Of a stretch of 64,000 nt of DNA, positions 45,660 through 53,160 are shown in pieces. The translations under genes were made by a program, and so were the position numbers. The stretch covers positions 90,396-154,395 of the forward strand of contig NZ_HG417091.1 in assembly GCF_000455445.1 (NCBI RefSeq). The letters are read 5' to 3'. The notes beneath the pieces were generated by a model that had not been told where the DNA came from, did not search any database, and saw nothing but the letters and a program-made list of their open reading frames with translations. This DNA comes from Hoylesella timonensis 4401737 = DSM 22865 = JCM 15640. GTDB lineage: Bacteria > Bacteroidota > Bacteroidia > Bacteroidales > Bacteroidaceae. How positions within the stretch are numbered: the stretch's first letter is position 1; every line of letters starts with the position of its first letter.

Positions 45660-48062
45660 ATGTTACATCTTATCCAACAGTCTTGCCGCATGGCTTGGCG
45701 CAATCTCTTCCGCCCCAGGCAGCACAATGTGGCCAAGATTCTCTGTTTGGCACTCGGATTGAGTGTCAGTGCGGTCATCATTGCCGAGATTTATTATGAA
45801 CAGACTTTCGACCAGAGTTATCCCGATTACGACCGTATCTGCCGTGTGACCGAGGGCTTCAAGATGAAAGCACAGGAGTTCACGGAGGGCTTTAATACGT
45901 CGGGCGGCGTGGCACCGATGATGAAACGAACCATTCCACAGGTGGAACTGGCTACGCGCACCAATCCAATCGTGACCGATGGAGAGGTGGAAACTGATGA
46001 CAAAGTACGTGTCCGCGCCGATGTCTACTTTGCCGACAGCTGCTTCTTCCGCATGTTTCCGGCCCGCATCCTTGAGGGTGATGCCGATCGGGCACTCACG
46101 GAACCGTTCTGTTGCGTAGTGAATCGCTCGACGGCAAAACGCTTGGGCGGCAACGTTGTGGGTCGGCACATCGAGTCGAAGGAAATGCCGGGCCTGAAGC
46201 TAACCATCGTGGGCGTCTACGAGGATTATCCTCACAATTCAACGTTCCACACCTATGATGTGATCGGTTCAATGAAGACGCAGAAGAATTTTAGCTTCGA
46301 CGGTCAGGATAACCTGGTCGGTAACGACCGTTACATCAGTTTCGTACGTCTCAGGAAAGGTGTCTCTCCCGATTCGTTGACGCCCCTTATACACCGCATG
46401 ATACAGACGCATTATCCCGTCCAGGAGCTGCAACAGTCGGGCACGTGGCTCACTTACAAGGTCACCCCCATATCTTGCTATTACACGGAGGCGGACAATA
46501 TACGCCAAATGTTCTGGATTCTGTCGCTCTTAGCCATCATTCTGCTTTCGGCCTCGATACTCAACTACGTGCTAATTGTGGTGGGCAATTTGGTCAGCCG
46601 TGCCCGTGAGATGGCGGTAAGAAAATGCTATGGTGCCGGACGTGGAGCCGTCTACAGCATCACCTTCAGCGAAGTGTGCCTGCATCTCGTACTTGCCCTC
46701 ATGTTAGGAGCAGCTCTGTTGTGGGCTTGCCATGGCACAATCGAACAGTTGTTGTCGGCTCCGCTCTCTGTGTTGGTATTCAATCGTGGTGCGTGGATTT
46801 TGCTTTTAATTGCGTTGATGGTGCTCTTCGTGGGTGGTATCGTACCCGGATGGCTTTACAACCGCATGCCCGTGACCATTGCATTTCATGGCTATGTCGA
46901 GGCCCGACGTCGCTGGAAGGTGGCGCTTTTAGGGCTTGAGTTTGCCATGGTGAGTTTCCTTTTAGGTCTGCTTTTCATTGTCAGCATGCAGTATAGGCAT
47001 ACGGTTGACTTTGACTTAGGCTATCAGTGTGCCGGTCTCGCGACTGTTGACATCACCGCGCTGCAGCCCGATGAACGGCAGACGGCATACGACGAGGTAG
47101 GCCGTATGAGCGGCGTGCGTCAGGTGTCGGCCTGCAATACGTTTCCTTTCTATGGTATGAGTGGTAACAACGTAACTGTTCCTGGGGAAGAATCACAGCT
47201 ATTCAATATCGCCGATCTCTACACCGTCGCCGACCATTACTTTGATATGCTGCAGATTCCTGTTGTCGCAGGTCGTGTCTTCGCATCGGGCAGCGACAGC
47301 CTCAAGCAAGTAATGGTGAGTCAAGACTTCGCCTCTATGATGAAGAAACTGCGCGGATGGGACGACGTGGTGGGTCGGAAGGTGATTATCAGTGAGCATA
47401 GCGGCAACGAAAACAAAGATTTACTGACCATCGTTGGCGTTTATCGTGACATTCATCTCGGCAGTGCCGAGAACAATGGGAGGGACAGACCCTCTGTGAT
47501 TTTCTACGGACGTGCGGCCAACTGGATGAACAATTACCTGTTGATTCAGCTTGACGATTTCAGCGCAGAGAAGCTGACCGACATCCAGACGCGGCTTCAG
47601 CGGTTCTTCCCGGGCAAAACAGTCATGGTCGAGAGCGTGGAGAACCTCAAGAACATGCAGTATGTTGCAACCCGCAACTTCCGCAACGGTGTGATGACGG
47701 TTGGCATCGTGGTGCTTTTCATCGCGCTGATGGGACTCATTGGTTATGTCAGCGACGAGGTGAACCGTCGTCATAAGGAAATCGCCATCCGCAAGGTGAA
47801 CGGGGCGTGCGTGGGCGATGTGATGCGCATTTTCCAATTGAACATCCTTCGTACCGCCATTCCTGCCGTGCTGATTGGGGCTGTCGGTGCCTACTGGGTA
47901 GCCGCACAGTGGCTGCAGCTCTATGACAACCGCATCGCGTTGACGGTGTGGCCGTTCCTCGTGACAAGCGTCCTCGTGCTGCTCATCATTGTTGCCGTTG
48001 TGGCAATCAACTGCTGGCGCGTGGCCAACAGCAACCCGGTGGAGTATCTGAAACAAGAGTAA
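45660..48062 (+). CDS. ABC transporter permease, FtsX/MacB type (second)
   Basis: An 800-residue paralogue of the permease at 42527-44914, with the same layout: an N-terminal helix (about 28-46), a MacB periplasmic domain, an FtsX core (ILNYVLIVVGNLVSRAREMAVRKCYGAGRGAV), a second periplasmic domain and a second FtsX core (LIGYVSDEVNRRHKEIAIRKVNGACVGDV). It ends NSNPVEYLKQE. Together the two permeases could form a heterodimer energised by the downstream ATPase, or two exporters sharing it. Confidence 0.93.
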   Translation: MLHLIQQSCRMAWRNLFRPRQHNVAKILCLALGLSVSAVIIAEIYYEQTFDQSYPDYDRICRVTEGFKMKAQEFTEGFNTSGGVAPMMKRTIPQVELATRTNPIVTDGEVETDDKVRVRADVYFADSCFFRMFPARILEGDADRALTEPFCCVVNRSTAKRLGGNVVGRHIESKEMPGLKLTIVGVYEDYPHNSTFHTYDVIGSMKTQKNFSFDGQDNLVGNDRYISFVRLRKGVSPDSLTPLIHRMIQTHYPVQELQQSGTWLTYKVTPISCYYTEADNIRQMFWILSLLAIILLSASILNYVLIVVGNLVSRAREMAVRKCYGAGRGAVYSITFSEVCLHLVLALMLGAALLWACHGTIEQLLSAPLSVLVFNRGAWILLLIALMVLFVGGIVPGWLYNRMPVTIAFHGYVEARRRWKVALLGLEFAMVSFLLGLLFIVSMQYRHTVDFDLGYQCAGLATVDITALQPDERQTAYDEVGRMSGVRQVSACNTFPFYGMSGNNVTVPGEESQLFNIADLYTVADHYFDMLQIPVVAGRVFASGSDSLKQVMVSQDFASMMKKLRGWDDVVGRKVIISEHSGNENKDLLTIVGVYRDIHLGSAENNGRDRPSVIFYGRAANWMNNYLLIQLDDFSAEKLTDIQTRLQRFFPGKTVMVESVENLKNMQYVATRNFRNGVMTVGIVVLFIALMGLIGYVSDEVNRRHKEIAIRKVNGACVGDVMRIFQLNILRTAIPAVLIGAVGAYWVAAQWLQLYDNRIALTVWPFLVTSVLVLLIIVAVVAINCWRVANSNPVEYLKQE

Positions 48063-48129
48063 GAAAGGAACATCCGATTGACCGGATTACAAACCATAAA
48101 ACATATAAAAACCATAATATTTTAAGAAA

Positions 48130-48792
48130 ATGATCAAAGTAGAAAATTTAAGCAAATCGTTCCGTACGGAAGAAGTGGAGACCATTGCGCTCAACAATGT
48201 GTCGTTCCAAGTAGAAGACAAGGAGTTTGTTGCCATCATGGGGCCTTCGGGCTGCGGCAAGTCAACCTTGCTCAACATCCTCGGGCTGCTCGACAATCCC
48301 ACGGGCGGCAAGTACTGGTTAGGCGACAAGGAAGTGTCGGCGCTGAAAGAGAAAGATCGCACCGACGTGCGCAAGGGAGAGATAGGGTTCGTGTTCCAGA
48401 GCTTCAACCTTATCGACGAGCTCAACGTGGAAGAGAACATCGAGCTGCCCCTGACATACCTTGGGATGTCGAAGGCCGAGCGCAAGCAGAAAGTGAAGGA
48501 CATCATGAAACGCATGGGCATCAGTCATCGCGCCAAGCACTTCCCCCACCAGCTCTCGGGTGGTCAGCAGCAGCGTGTGGCCATCGCCAGGGCCGTGGTG
48601 TTTGGGCCGAAACTGATTCTCGCCGATGAGCCGACAGGTAATCTCGACTCGAAAAACGGTGCCGAGGTGATGGGCCTACTCACCGAACTCAATCGCGAGG
48701 GAACCACCATCGTCATGGTTACTCACAACGAGCATGACGCCTCCATTGCCCATCGCATCGTGCGACTGTTCGACGGACAGATCGTTGGTTGA
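48130..48792 (+). CDS. ABC transporter ATP-binding protein (MacB/LolD type)
   Basis: A 220-residue ATPase with Walker [10 protein letters not shown] (38-46), Q-loop VFQSFNLI, signature LSGGQQQR (from about 142), Walker [13 protein letters not shown] (Asp166/Glu167) and switch region VTHNEHDA. Short, soluble MacB/LolD-like subunits of this kind power FtsX-type permeases for lipoprotein, peptide or drug export. It is the last gene of the sigma-54-linked operon and is followed by a 14-bp inverted repeat. Confidence 0.95.
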   Translation: MIKVENLSKSFRTEEVETIALNNVSFQVEDKEFVAIMGPSGCGKSTLLNILGLLDNPTGGKYWLGDKEVSALKEKDRTDVRKGEIGFVFQSFNLIDELNVEENIELPLTYLGMSKAERKQKVKDIMKRMGISHRAKHFPHQLSGGQQQRVAIARAVVFGPKLILADEPTGNLDSKNGAEVMGLLTELNREGTTIVMVTHNEHDASIAHRIVRLFDGQIVG

Positions 48793-48799
48793 TTCAGGA

Positions 48800-48862
48800 G
48801 CAAAGCGTAAGCAAGTCAGGTGGCTCGGCGGGCTGCTTTGGCTGAACGTGCTTACGCTTTGC
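48800..48862 (+). terminator. Inverted repeat closing the efflux operon
   Basis: GCAAAGCGTAAGCA at 48800-48813 and its exact complement at 48849-48862 form a 14-bp stem with a 35-base loop, followed by CCCC and a later T run. Position supports a terminator; the distant T tract is atypical. Confidence 0.5.
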
Positions 48863-48911
48863 CCCTATGACTTTTTCGGCAAGCATCCATATCATCCGTG
48901 GTCAATGAAAC

Positions 48912-49304
48912 CGTTGTTTTTGTCTTATTATTTTACCAAAAAACGACCATTGAAAATCTTCAAAATAGAAAAAATCAATAGGCAAACGACATGCAAAAAT
49001 GCGCTGATTTTCACAAAATAAACGTCTTTTCAAGCTGAAACATTGACTTTACGCACTTGGAAACATGTATTAGGGGCGTTATTCACATGCTTCAGCAGCA
49101 TTGAAGCATGCAAATAGCAGGCTCATCTCAATGGGTTAATCGCAAAAAAATGGTAAAGATAGGAAAGAAAAGAGTTGTTTAAGGCGTAACATCTTCAATG
49201 CCAATAAATTACAAACATCGCTCATTTCTCGCGTATTTGCGACCAACTTTGAGGTTGGTGATTTACACGCGAGTTATGAGAGGCACTTTGTAAAGAAAAT
49301 TCAG
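48912..49304 (-). repeat. Intergenic repeat family, copy C (393 bp)
   Basis: Same orientation and same length as copy B, in direct repeat across the efflux block, and reverse to copy A. The hairpin CTCATTTCTCGCGTATTTG...GAGTTATGAG keeps its pairing although bases differ from copy B, and the small CATGCTT/AAGCATG hairpin is also kept. It lies 120 bases after the ABC ATPase gene. The stretch 49305-49534 shows nothing recognisable. Confidence 0.88.
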
Positions 49305-49534
49305 CATTTATGACCGTTCCATGCAGCGTACCAACAATTTGACAAATGTTGCTTTTTGGTTGCTTTTGGTTGTATGAATATCTTTCTTTAAGGGGAAAGC
49401 TGTGTATTTTTATGAGCCATGAGGGCAGGCAAATTGCTTCTTGCTATCTGCAACGATGTGCAATAAATCTTGGGTATGTACTTTGATATACATCAAGAAA
49501 AGCATGCTGTTTTTTACCAAACGACCTTAGTTGC

Positions 49535-49565
49535 TTGCAATATAAGGAGATAACCTCTATCTTTG
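49535..49565 (+). promoter_or_regulatory. Promoter of the small RNA unit
   Basis: TTG at 49535-49537 and TATCTTTG at 49558-49565, separated by 20 bases, close to consensus. Confidence 0.65.
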
Positions 49566-49571
49566 CATCGT

Positions 49572-49633
49572 GTTTTTCATGGTATTAGATTTAAGGTTAA
49601 CAAAGATTGGACTACAGCGGTAGTCCTTTTTTT
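49572..49633 (+). ncRNA. Candidate small RNA of about 62 bases
   Basis: A compact unit: a near-consensus promoter, a start near 49572, then about 37 bases (TTTTTCATGGTATTAGATTT core), then a terminator made of GGACTAC-AGCG-GTAGTCC and seven T residues (49609-49633). No frame of useful length fits inside. I recall very similar core sequences at many places in Bacteroidales genomes, but could not search. The 5' end of a group II intron begins two bases after the T run. Confidence 0.5.
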
Positions 49634-49635
49634 AT

Positions 49636-49671
49636 GTACGCTCGGCATGAGCATTATCTAACGGGTGGAAG
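49636..49671 (+). mobile_element. 36-base 5' stub of a group II intron
   Basis: Identical over 36 bases to the 5' end of the intron at 52431 (begins GTACGCTCGGCATGAGC), then breaks off into unrelated sequence. It starts directly after a terminator T run, as the full copy does. It is the remnant of an independent insertion or of a rearrangement involving the same intron. Confidence 0.7.
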
Positions 49672-49765
49672 ATTATTGCAGTCTACTAAAAATCGCTAAG
49701 TGTACTTTGAATAATTGACATATAGTTGGTCACAGAGATTTTCAGGGCGCGACGAATTGATTTTA

Positions 49766-49773
49766 TATCTTTG
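49766..49773 (+). promoter_or_regulatory. -7 box upstream of the transposase remnant
   Basis: TATCTTTG, a full TAnnTTTG match, 22 bases before the GTG of the transposase fragment. No -33 element at the normal distance. Confidence 0.4.
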
Positions 49774-49795
49774 CAATCAAAATGGATGACTGCAT

Positions 49796-49927
49796 GTGAA
49801 CAAGCTCAAATACGTTTTCTCCCAATTAGTCGCTTTTATGGATTCAGATAAGTTCCGTCACATCGTTGACAAAATAAACGCAATTGGTCATGTAGCCCAA
49901 CGGTTGACACCTCATGCCGCCTGGTAG
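49796..49927 (+). pseudogene. IS4-like transposase N-terminal remnant (DUF4372)
   Basis: From the GTG at 49796 the frame reads NKLKYVFSQLVAFMDSDK and continues through FRHIVDK, closely resembling the DUF4372 N-terminus of Bacteroidota IS4-family transposases. After about 27 residues the similarity is lost and the frame ends at TAG 49925. The catalytic DDE domain is absent, so this is a dead fragment. Confidence 0.6.
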
Positions 49928-50276
49928 CGGTGCGGCAAAGGTCAATATCTATAACGAGGACAACCTGGTGGGCATCCCTCTGGAAATGGGCGGAAACGTG
50001 ATGGACGGATGCATCAACCCGCTGAAATAGGCACACGTCAAGAACTCGGCCCGCGAGTTCTATAGGCTGCTGAGCCAATCGAGCGCCATCCTGAAATATT
50101 CATCGCTGGCCAAGCTGGTGTAGGCAGCACCCCTCAACGATATTTTCTTTAGGGGCTGGCTGGTGACTGGTCATCAGGAGAACACCACAACGGCATCTGC
50201 CACACCCTACACCTCAAAAGATATCGTATGGAATAGCCACTGCGGCTCTGTACAGCTGGCTATAGAGCCTTGCTGA
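49914..50276 (+). pseudogene. Unidentified coding remnant with two in-frame TAG codons
   Basis: One frame from ATG 49914 to TGA 50274-50276 reads as plausible protein (MPPGSGAAKVNIYNEDNL and on through SAREFYRLLSQSSAIL) apart from TAG at codons 39 and 70. Codon use is GC-rich and gene-like, unlike the AT-rich spacer around it. I do not recognise the family. It is most simply a decayed fragment; both TAGs could be CAG glutamine codons after a C-to-T change. Confidence 0.4.
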
Positions 50277-50547
50277 CCTGCTTGTTCTCGACCACGATAA
50301 GACCTTTGGTTCGAGCCACTCCATACATATAGAGCGCCTGCTTGTGCGTGCAGCCAAGAATCTGTTTCAGGCGCAAGAGGAAATCGGACCGCTTCATAGT
50401 AGACTCGCCAGACTCGCTGAAAACACGACTGATGGCATCCTTCAGACGCGTCTCATCAAATGCCATATTGTGGTTTTTACGATAGGTCAGATAGGCAATT
50501 GCCAAGCTGACCACCACTGCGATGATAATAATATACACCATTTTCAT
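50260..50547 (-). CDS. Small membrane-anchored protein of unknown function
   Basis: A 95-residue protein with an N-terminal membrane helix (about 4-21) and a cytosolic domain of about 70 residues (DETRLKDAISRVFSESGEST, then MKRSDFLLRLKQILGCTHKQ). The helical pattern resembles a small winged or helix-turn-helix-like fold, but I cannot assign a family. It is divergent from the anion transporter gene at 50810, and its 3' end overlaps the decayed frame at 49914-50276 on the other strand. Codon use looks real; expression is unproven. Confidence 0.6.
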   Translation of the reverse strand: MKMVYIIIIAVVVSLAIAYLTYRKNHNMAFDETRLKDAISRVFSESGESTMKRSDFLLRLKQILGCTHKQALYMYGVARTKGLIVVENKQVSKAL

Positions 50548-50760
50548 AAAATATAAGGTTTTAAGATGGATAATCCTCGAAAAGCACTACCTACAAACTT
50601 TACATCCCACATCGGGAGAACAGTATCTTAAACTCTTCTTGACAGAAAAGTCACAACGCAAATATAAGCATTTTAAAGATATATCAACGATTTTTTGATA
50701 AAAAAAACGATAAATTAAAAGAAAAATCACCAATTTGACGATTGATTAGAATATATTTCT

Positions 50761-50768
50761 TATTTTTG
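50761..50768 (+). promoter_or_regulatory. Promoter -7 box for the first anion transporter copy
   Basis: TATTTTTG is a TAnnTTTG match 42 bases before the ATG at 50810, with TTG at 50741-50743 (17-base spacing). The second transporter copy lacks this region. Confidence 0.5.
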
Positions 50769-50809
50769 GAACTATTAATACCAATAACTTAAACACTTAA
50801 TTTACTGAT

Positions 50810-52366
50810 ATGAACGACACGAACAAGAAAACAGAGCCTCTGGAACAAGAAAAGTCAAACCAGGACTCATCATTCGATCGCAAACGTAGGATCATCGGTG
50901 CCATCTTCGGCCCGATATGCGCCATCCTCGTGTGGATTACCCCCATCTCTGGCCTCACGCCCGAGGGTCACAAGCTATTGGCCATCATGACGCTGGTGGC
51001 ACTGTGGTGGATTACCGAGCCGGTACCCATCCCTGTGACTTCCCTTATAGGCCCCACCCTCTGCGTGGTGTTCGATGTGGTGAAGATGAAAGAGGCCTTC
51101 GCCGCCTTTGCCAACCCAATGATCTTCCTCTTTATGGGAGGCTTCATGATAGCCAAGGCCATGATGGTGAACGGTGTGGACAAGCGTATCGCCTATGGCA
51201 TTATGTCGATGAAATGGGTGGGCGACAACCCGCGGCGCATCTTTCTGGCCATCGGACTGGCGTGCATGCTCTGCTCGGGCTGGATCAGCAACACGGCAAC
51301 AGCTGCCATGATGTTCCCCATTGCGCTGGGACTGCTCGAGGCTATCCGCGAAATGATGGCCGCGCAAGGCAAGATTATCAATCTCAGCTCGTACAAATAC
51401 GCCACAGGGCTCATGCTCATGACGGCCTACGCCTGCTCCATTGGTGGCGTGCTCACGCCAATTGGAACGCCGCCGAACATCATCATGCTGGGATTTCTCA
51501 ACGAGATGTGCAACCTGCATGTATCGTTCTTCCAGTGGATGGTATGGGGATTCGTGGCTATGGTGGCCTATTTTGCGATTGCCTACATCGTGCTTTCCCG
51601 CATGTTCCCAAGTGACGTGAAGCACATCGCGGGTGCCACCGAGTTCATCAACGGCAAGGTAAAGGCACTGGGAAAATGGACCCGTGCGCAGAAGAACACG
51701 ATGATTGCTTTCGGCGTGGCCGTCATCCTCTGGATAACACCAGGCGTGCTGAGCATCGTTCTCGGCACCCAGAGCGACATGCTGAACAAATACAACAGGC
51801 TCTTCCCGGAGGCCATTGCGGCAATGGTGGGTGCGCTGCTGCTGTTCTTCCTGCCCGTAGACTTGAAGAAGAACAAGATGACGCTCGACTGGAAGGATGC
51901 TGTGGCAGGCGTGGAATGGGGCACGTTGCTGCTCTTCGGCGGCGGACTGGCCATGGGAGGCATGATGTATTCCACTGGACTGTCGGGCTGGATTGGCGAC
52001 CAGATTATCGCCATGATGGGCGGTAAACCTTCTGAACTGCTGTTCGTGGCCGTATTCTGCGTGATGTCACTGCTTCTGTCAGAGCTAACCTCGCACACCG
52101 CCGCGACCAACATGATTGGCCCGCTTGCCATCGGAACAGCCCTCTCGGCGGGGTTCAGCCCAGTGCCGGTGGCAGTAGGCGTGGCCCTCTCTGCTTCGTT
52201 GGGCTTCATGCTCCCCGTCTCGACGCCACCCAATGCCATCGTTTATGCCAGCGGCTACATCCCCATCACAAAGATGATTAAGTCGGGTGTGTATATCGAC
52301 TTCATCGGCATCGCCATCGTTACCATCCCCGTCGCGCTATACTTAGTGAGTATGGTTGTGGGATAA
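50810..52366 (+). CDS. DASS/SLC13-family sodium:anion symporter, copy 1
   Basis: A 518-residue inner-membrane carrier of the divalent anion:Na+ symporter family (SLC13, related to CitT and VcINDY), likely importing dicarboxylates, citrate or sulfate. After a charged cytosolic N-terminus (about 1-28) come about 11-12 hydrophobic segments. Family motifs include the first SNT in WISNTATAAMMFPIALG, the second sodium-site motif in SELTSHTAATNM, and the SLC13 C-terminal signature (ASLGFMLPVSTPPNAIVY). Complete, with its own promoter and terminator. Its 3' four-fifths are duplicated at 56395-57862. Noticeably more GC-rich than the surrounding spacers. Confidence 0.92.
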   Translation: MNDTNKKTEPLEQEKSNQDSSFDRKRRIIGAIFGPICAILVWITPISGLTPEGHKLLAIMTLVALWWITEPVPIPVTSLIGPTLCVVFDVVKMKEAFAAFANPMIFLFMGGFMIAKAMMVNGVDKRIAYGIMSMKWVGDNPRRIFLAIGLACMLCSGWISNTATAAMMFPIALGLLEAIREMMAAQGKIINLSSYKYATGLMLMTAYACSIGGVLTPIGTPPNIIMLGFLNEMCNLHVSFFQWMVWGFVAMVAYFAIAYIVLSRMFPSDVKHIAGATEFINGKVKALGKWTRAQKNTMIAFGVAVILWITPGVLSIVLGTQSDMLNKYNRLFPEAIAAMVGALLLFFLPVDLKKNKMTLDWKDAVAGVEWGTLLLFGGGLAMGGMMYSTGLSGWIGDQIIAMMGGKPSELLFVAVFCVMSLLLSELTSHTAATNMIGPLAIGTALSAGFSPVPVAVGVALSASLGFMLPVSTPPNAIVYASGYIPITKMIKSGVYIDFIGIAIVTIPVALYLVSMVVG

Positions 52367-52388
52367 GTGGGCTACAGGCACCTAAAAC

Positions 52389-52430
52389 AAAGACCGTATC
52401 CCAGTCACACGACAGGATACGGTCTTTTTG
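52389..52430 (+). terminator. Terminator of transporter copy 1 (group II intron target)
   Basis: AAAGACCGTATCC pairs perfectly with GGATACGGTCTTT across a 13-base loop, followed by T residues. A group II intron begins at the next base. Confidence 0.88.
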
Positions 52431-53114
52431 GTACGCTCGGCATGAGCATTATCTAACGGGTGGAAGTCCCGAGTAAGCCCTAATAGCGGGAATTACATAG
52501 CCAAAGGCAAGGGTGTTCATCGTGAGGTGAAATCTGAAGGAAGCCGGCGGCAAACATCTGGCCTAACGAACAGAAACTTCATATAAGGCATATGACCATG
52601 GATAAGATTGCCAGACAAATCAAAGTCCCATAGCTATTCGGAATGGTTGGTGGAGTTTCCTTGAGCTTTGCGAAAAAATGAAGTAGGTATAAGATGGAAA
52701 GATAATGTTCTTATCCGAGGAGGTCTCACTGACGTTTCAAATAGTTGTTTTTACGAAAGAAGCGGAGTAAAGCTTGCCGTGAGAAGTCAGCAGAGTTCAT
52801 AGTACCCAAGGCACGTGTGCCTACAGGGAAGGACCGAATCGTACAGTGCAATAGTAAATGAATGCTACCCTGCGAACCTTTTCGTCAGATGTCCGAAAGG
52901 AGCTCTCTATCCAAGACGATAGGACGGAATCCGACAATAGGATAGAAGTGACGTTACTCAAAGGGATAGCTGAAAACAACTTGCCACACACCGTGAGGTG
53001 TAAAAGTACGAAACCGCCGTATGCCGAACGGCACGTACGGTGGTGTGGGAGGTCGGTAAATGTGAAAGTAGGAGGTAAATGCCTTTTATGAATAACATTT
53101 ACCTCCTACCCGAT
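52431..53114 (+). mobile_element. Group II intron without a reverse-transcriptase gene
   Basis: A 684-base intron. Its 5' end is GTACGCTCGGCATGAGC; typical domain I-III stretches follow (AATCTGAAGGAAGCCGGCGG at 52531, CTAACGAACAGAAACTTCAT near 52563). Domain V is clear at 53013-53044: CCGCCGTA pairs with TACGGTGG, TGCC-GAAC-GGCA caps it and a CG bulge lies between. The catalytic triad reads CGC, as in class C introns. Domain VI is a 14-bp hairpin (about 53068-53109) with no obvious bulged adenosine, ending CCCGAT at 53114. Domain IV holds only a 77-codon frame (52858-53091) with no RT motifs. Insertion just after a terminator is class C behaviour. Splicing would need RT/maturase in trans. Confidence 0.85.
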
Positions 53115-53160
53115 TTATATAAACTACATTTAATTGCGTTATCCACATTAAACTTATTTG

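Noticed and set aside
51583-52239. Minus-strand frames opposite both transporter copies (also 57079-57735, 50975-51625, 56471-57121)
   Set aside because: They mirror each other only because the transporter genes are duplicated; the plus-strand frames carry the family motifs.
52858-53091. 77-codon frame inside the group II intron as a real gene
   Set aside because: It runs through domain V and most of domain VI and has no RT or maturase motif. It is probably a remnant or chance frame in domain IV.
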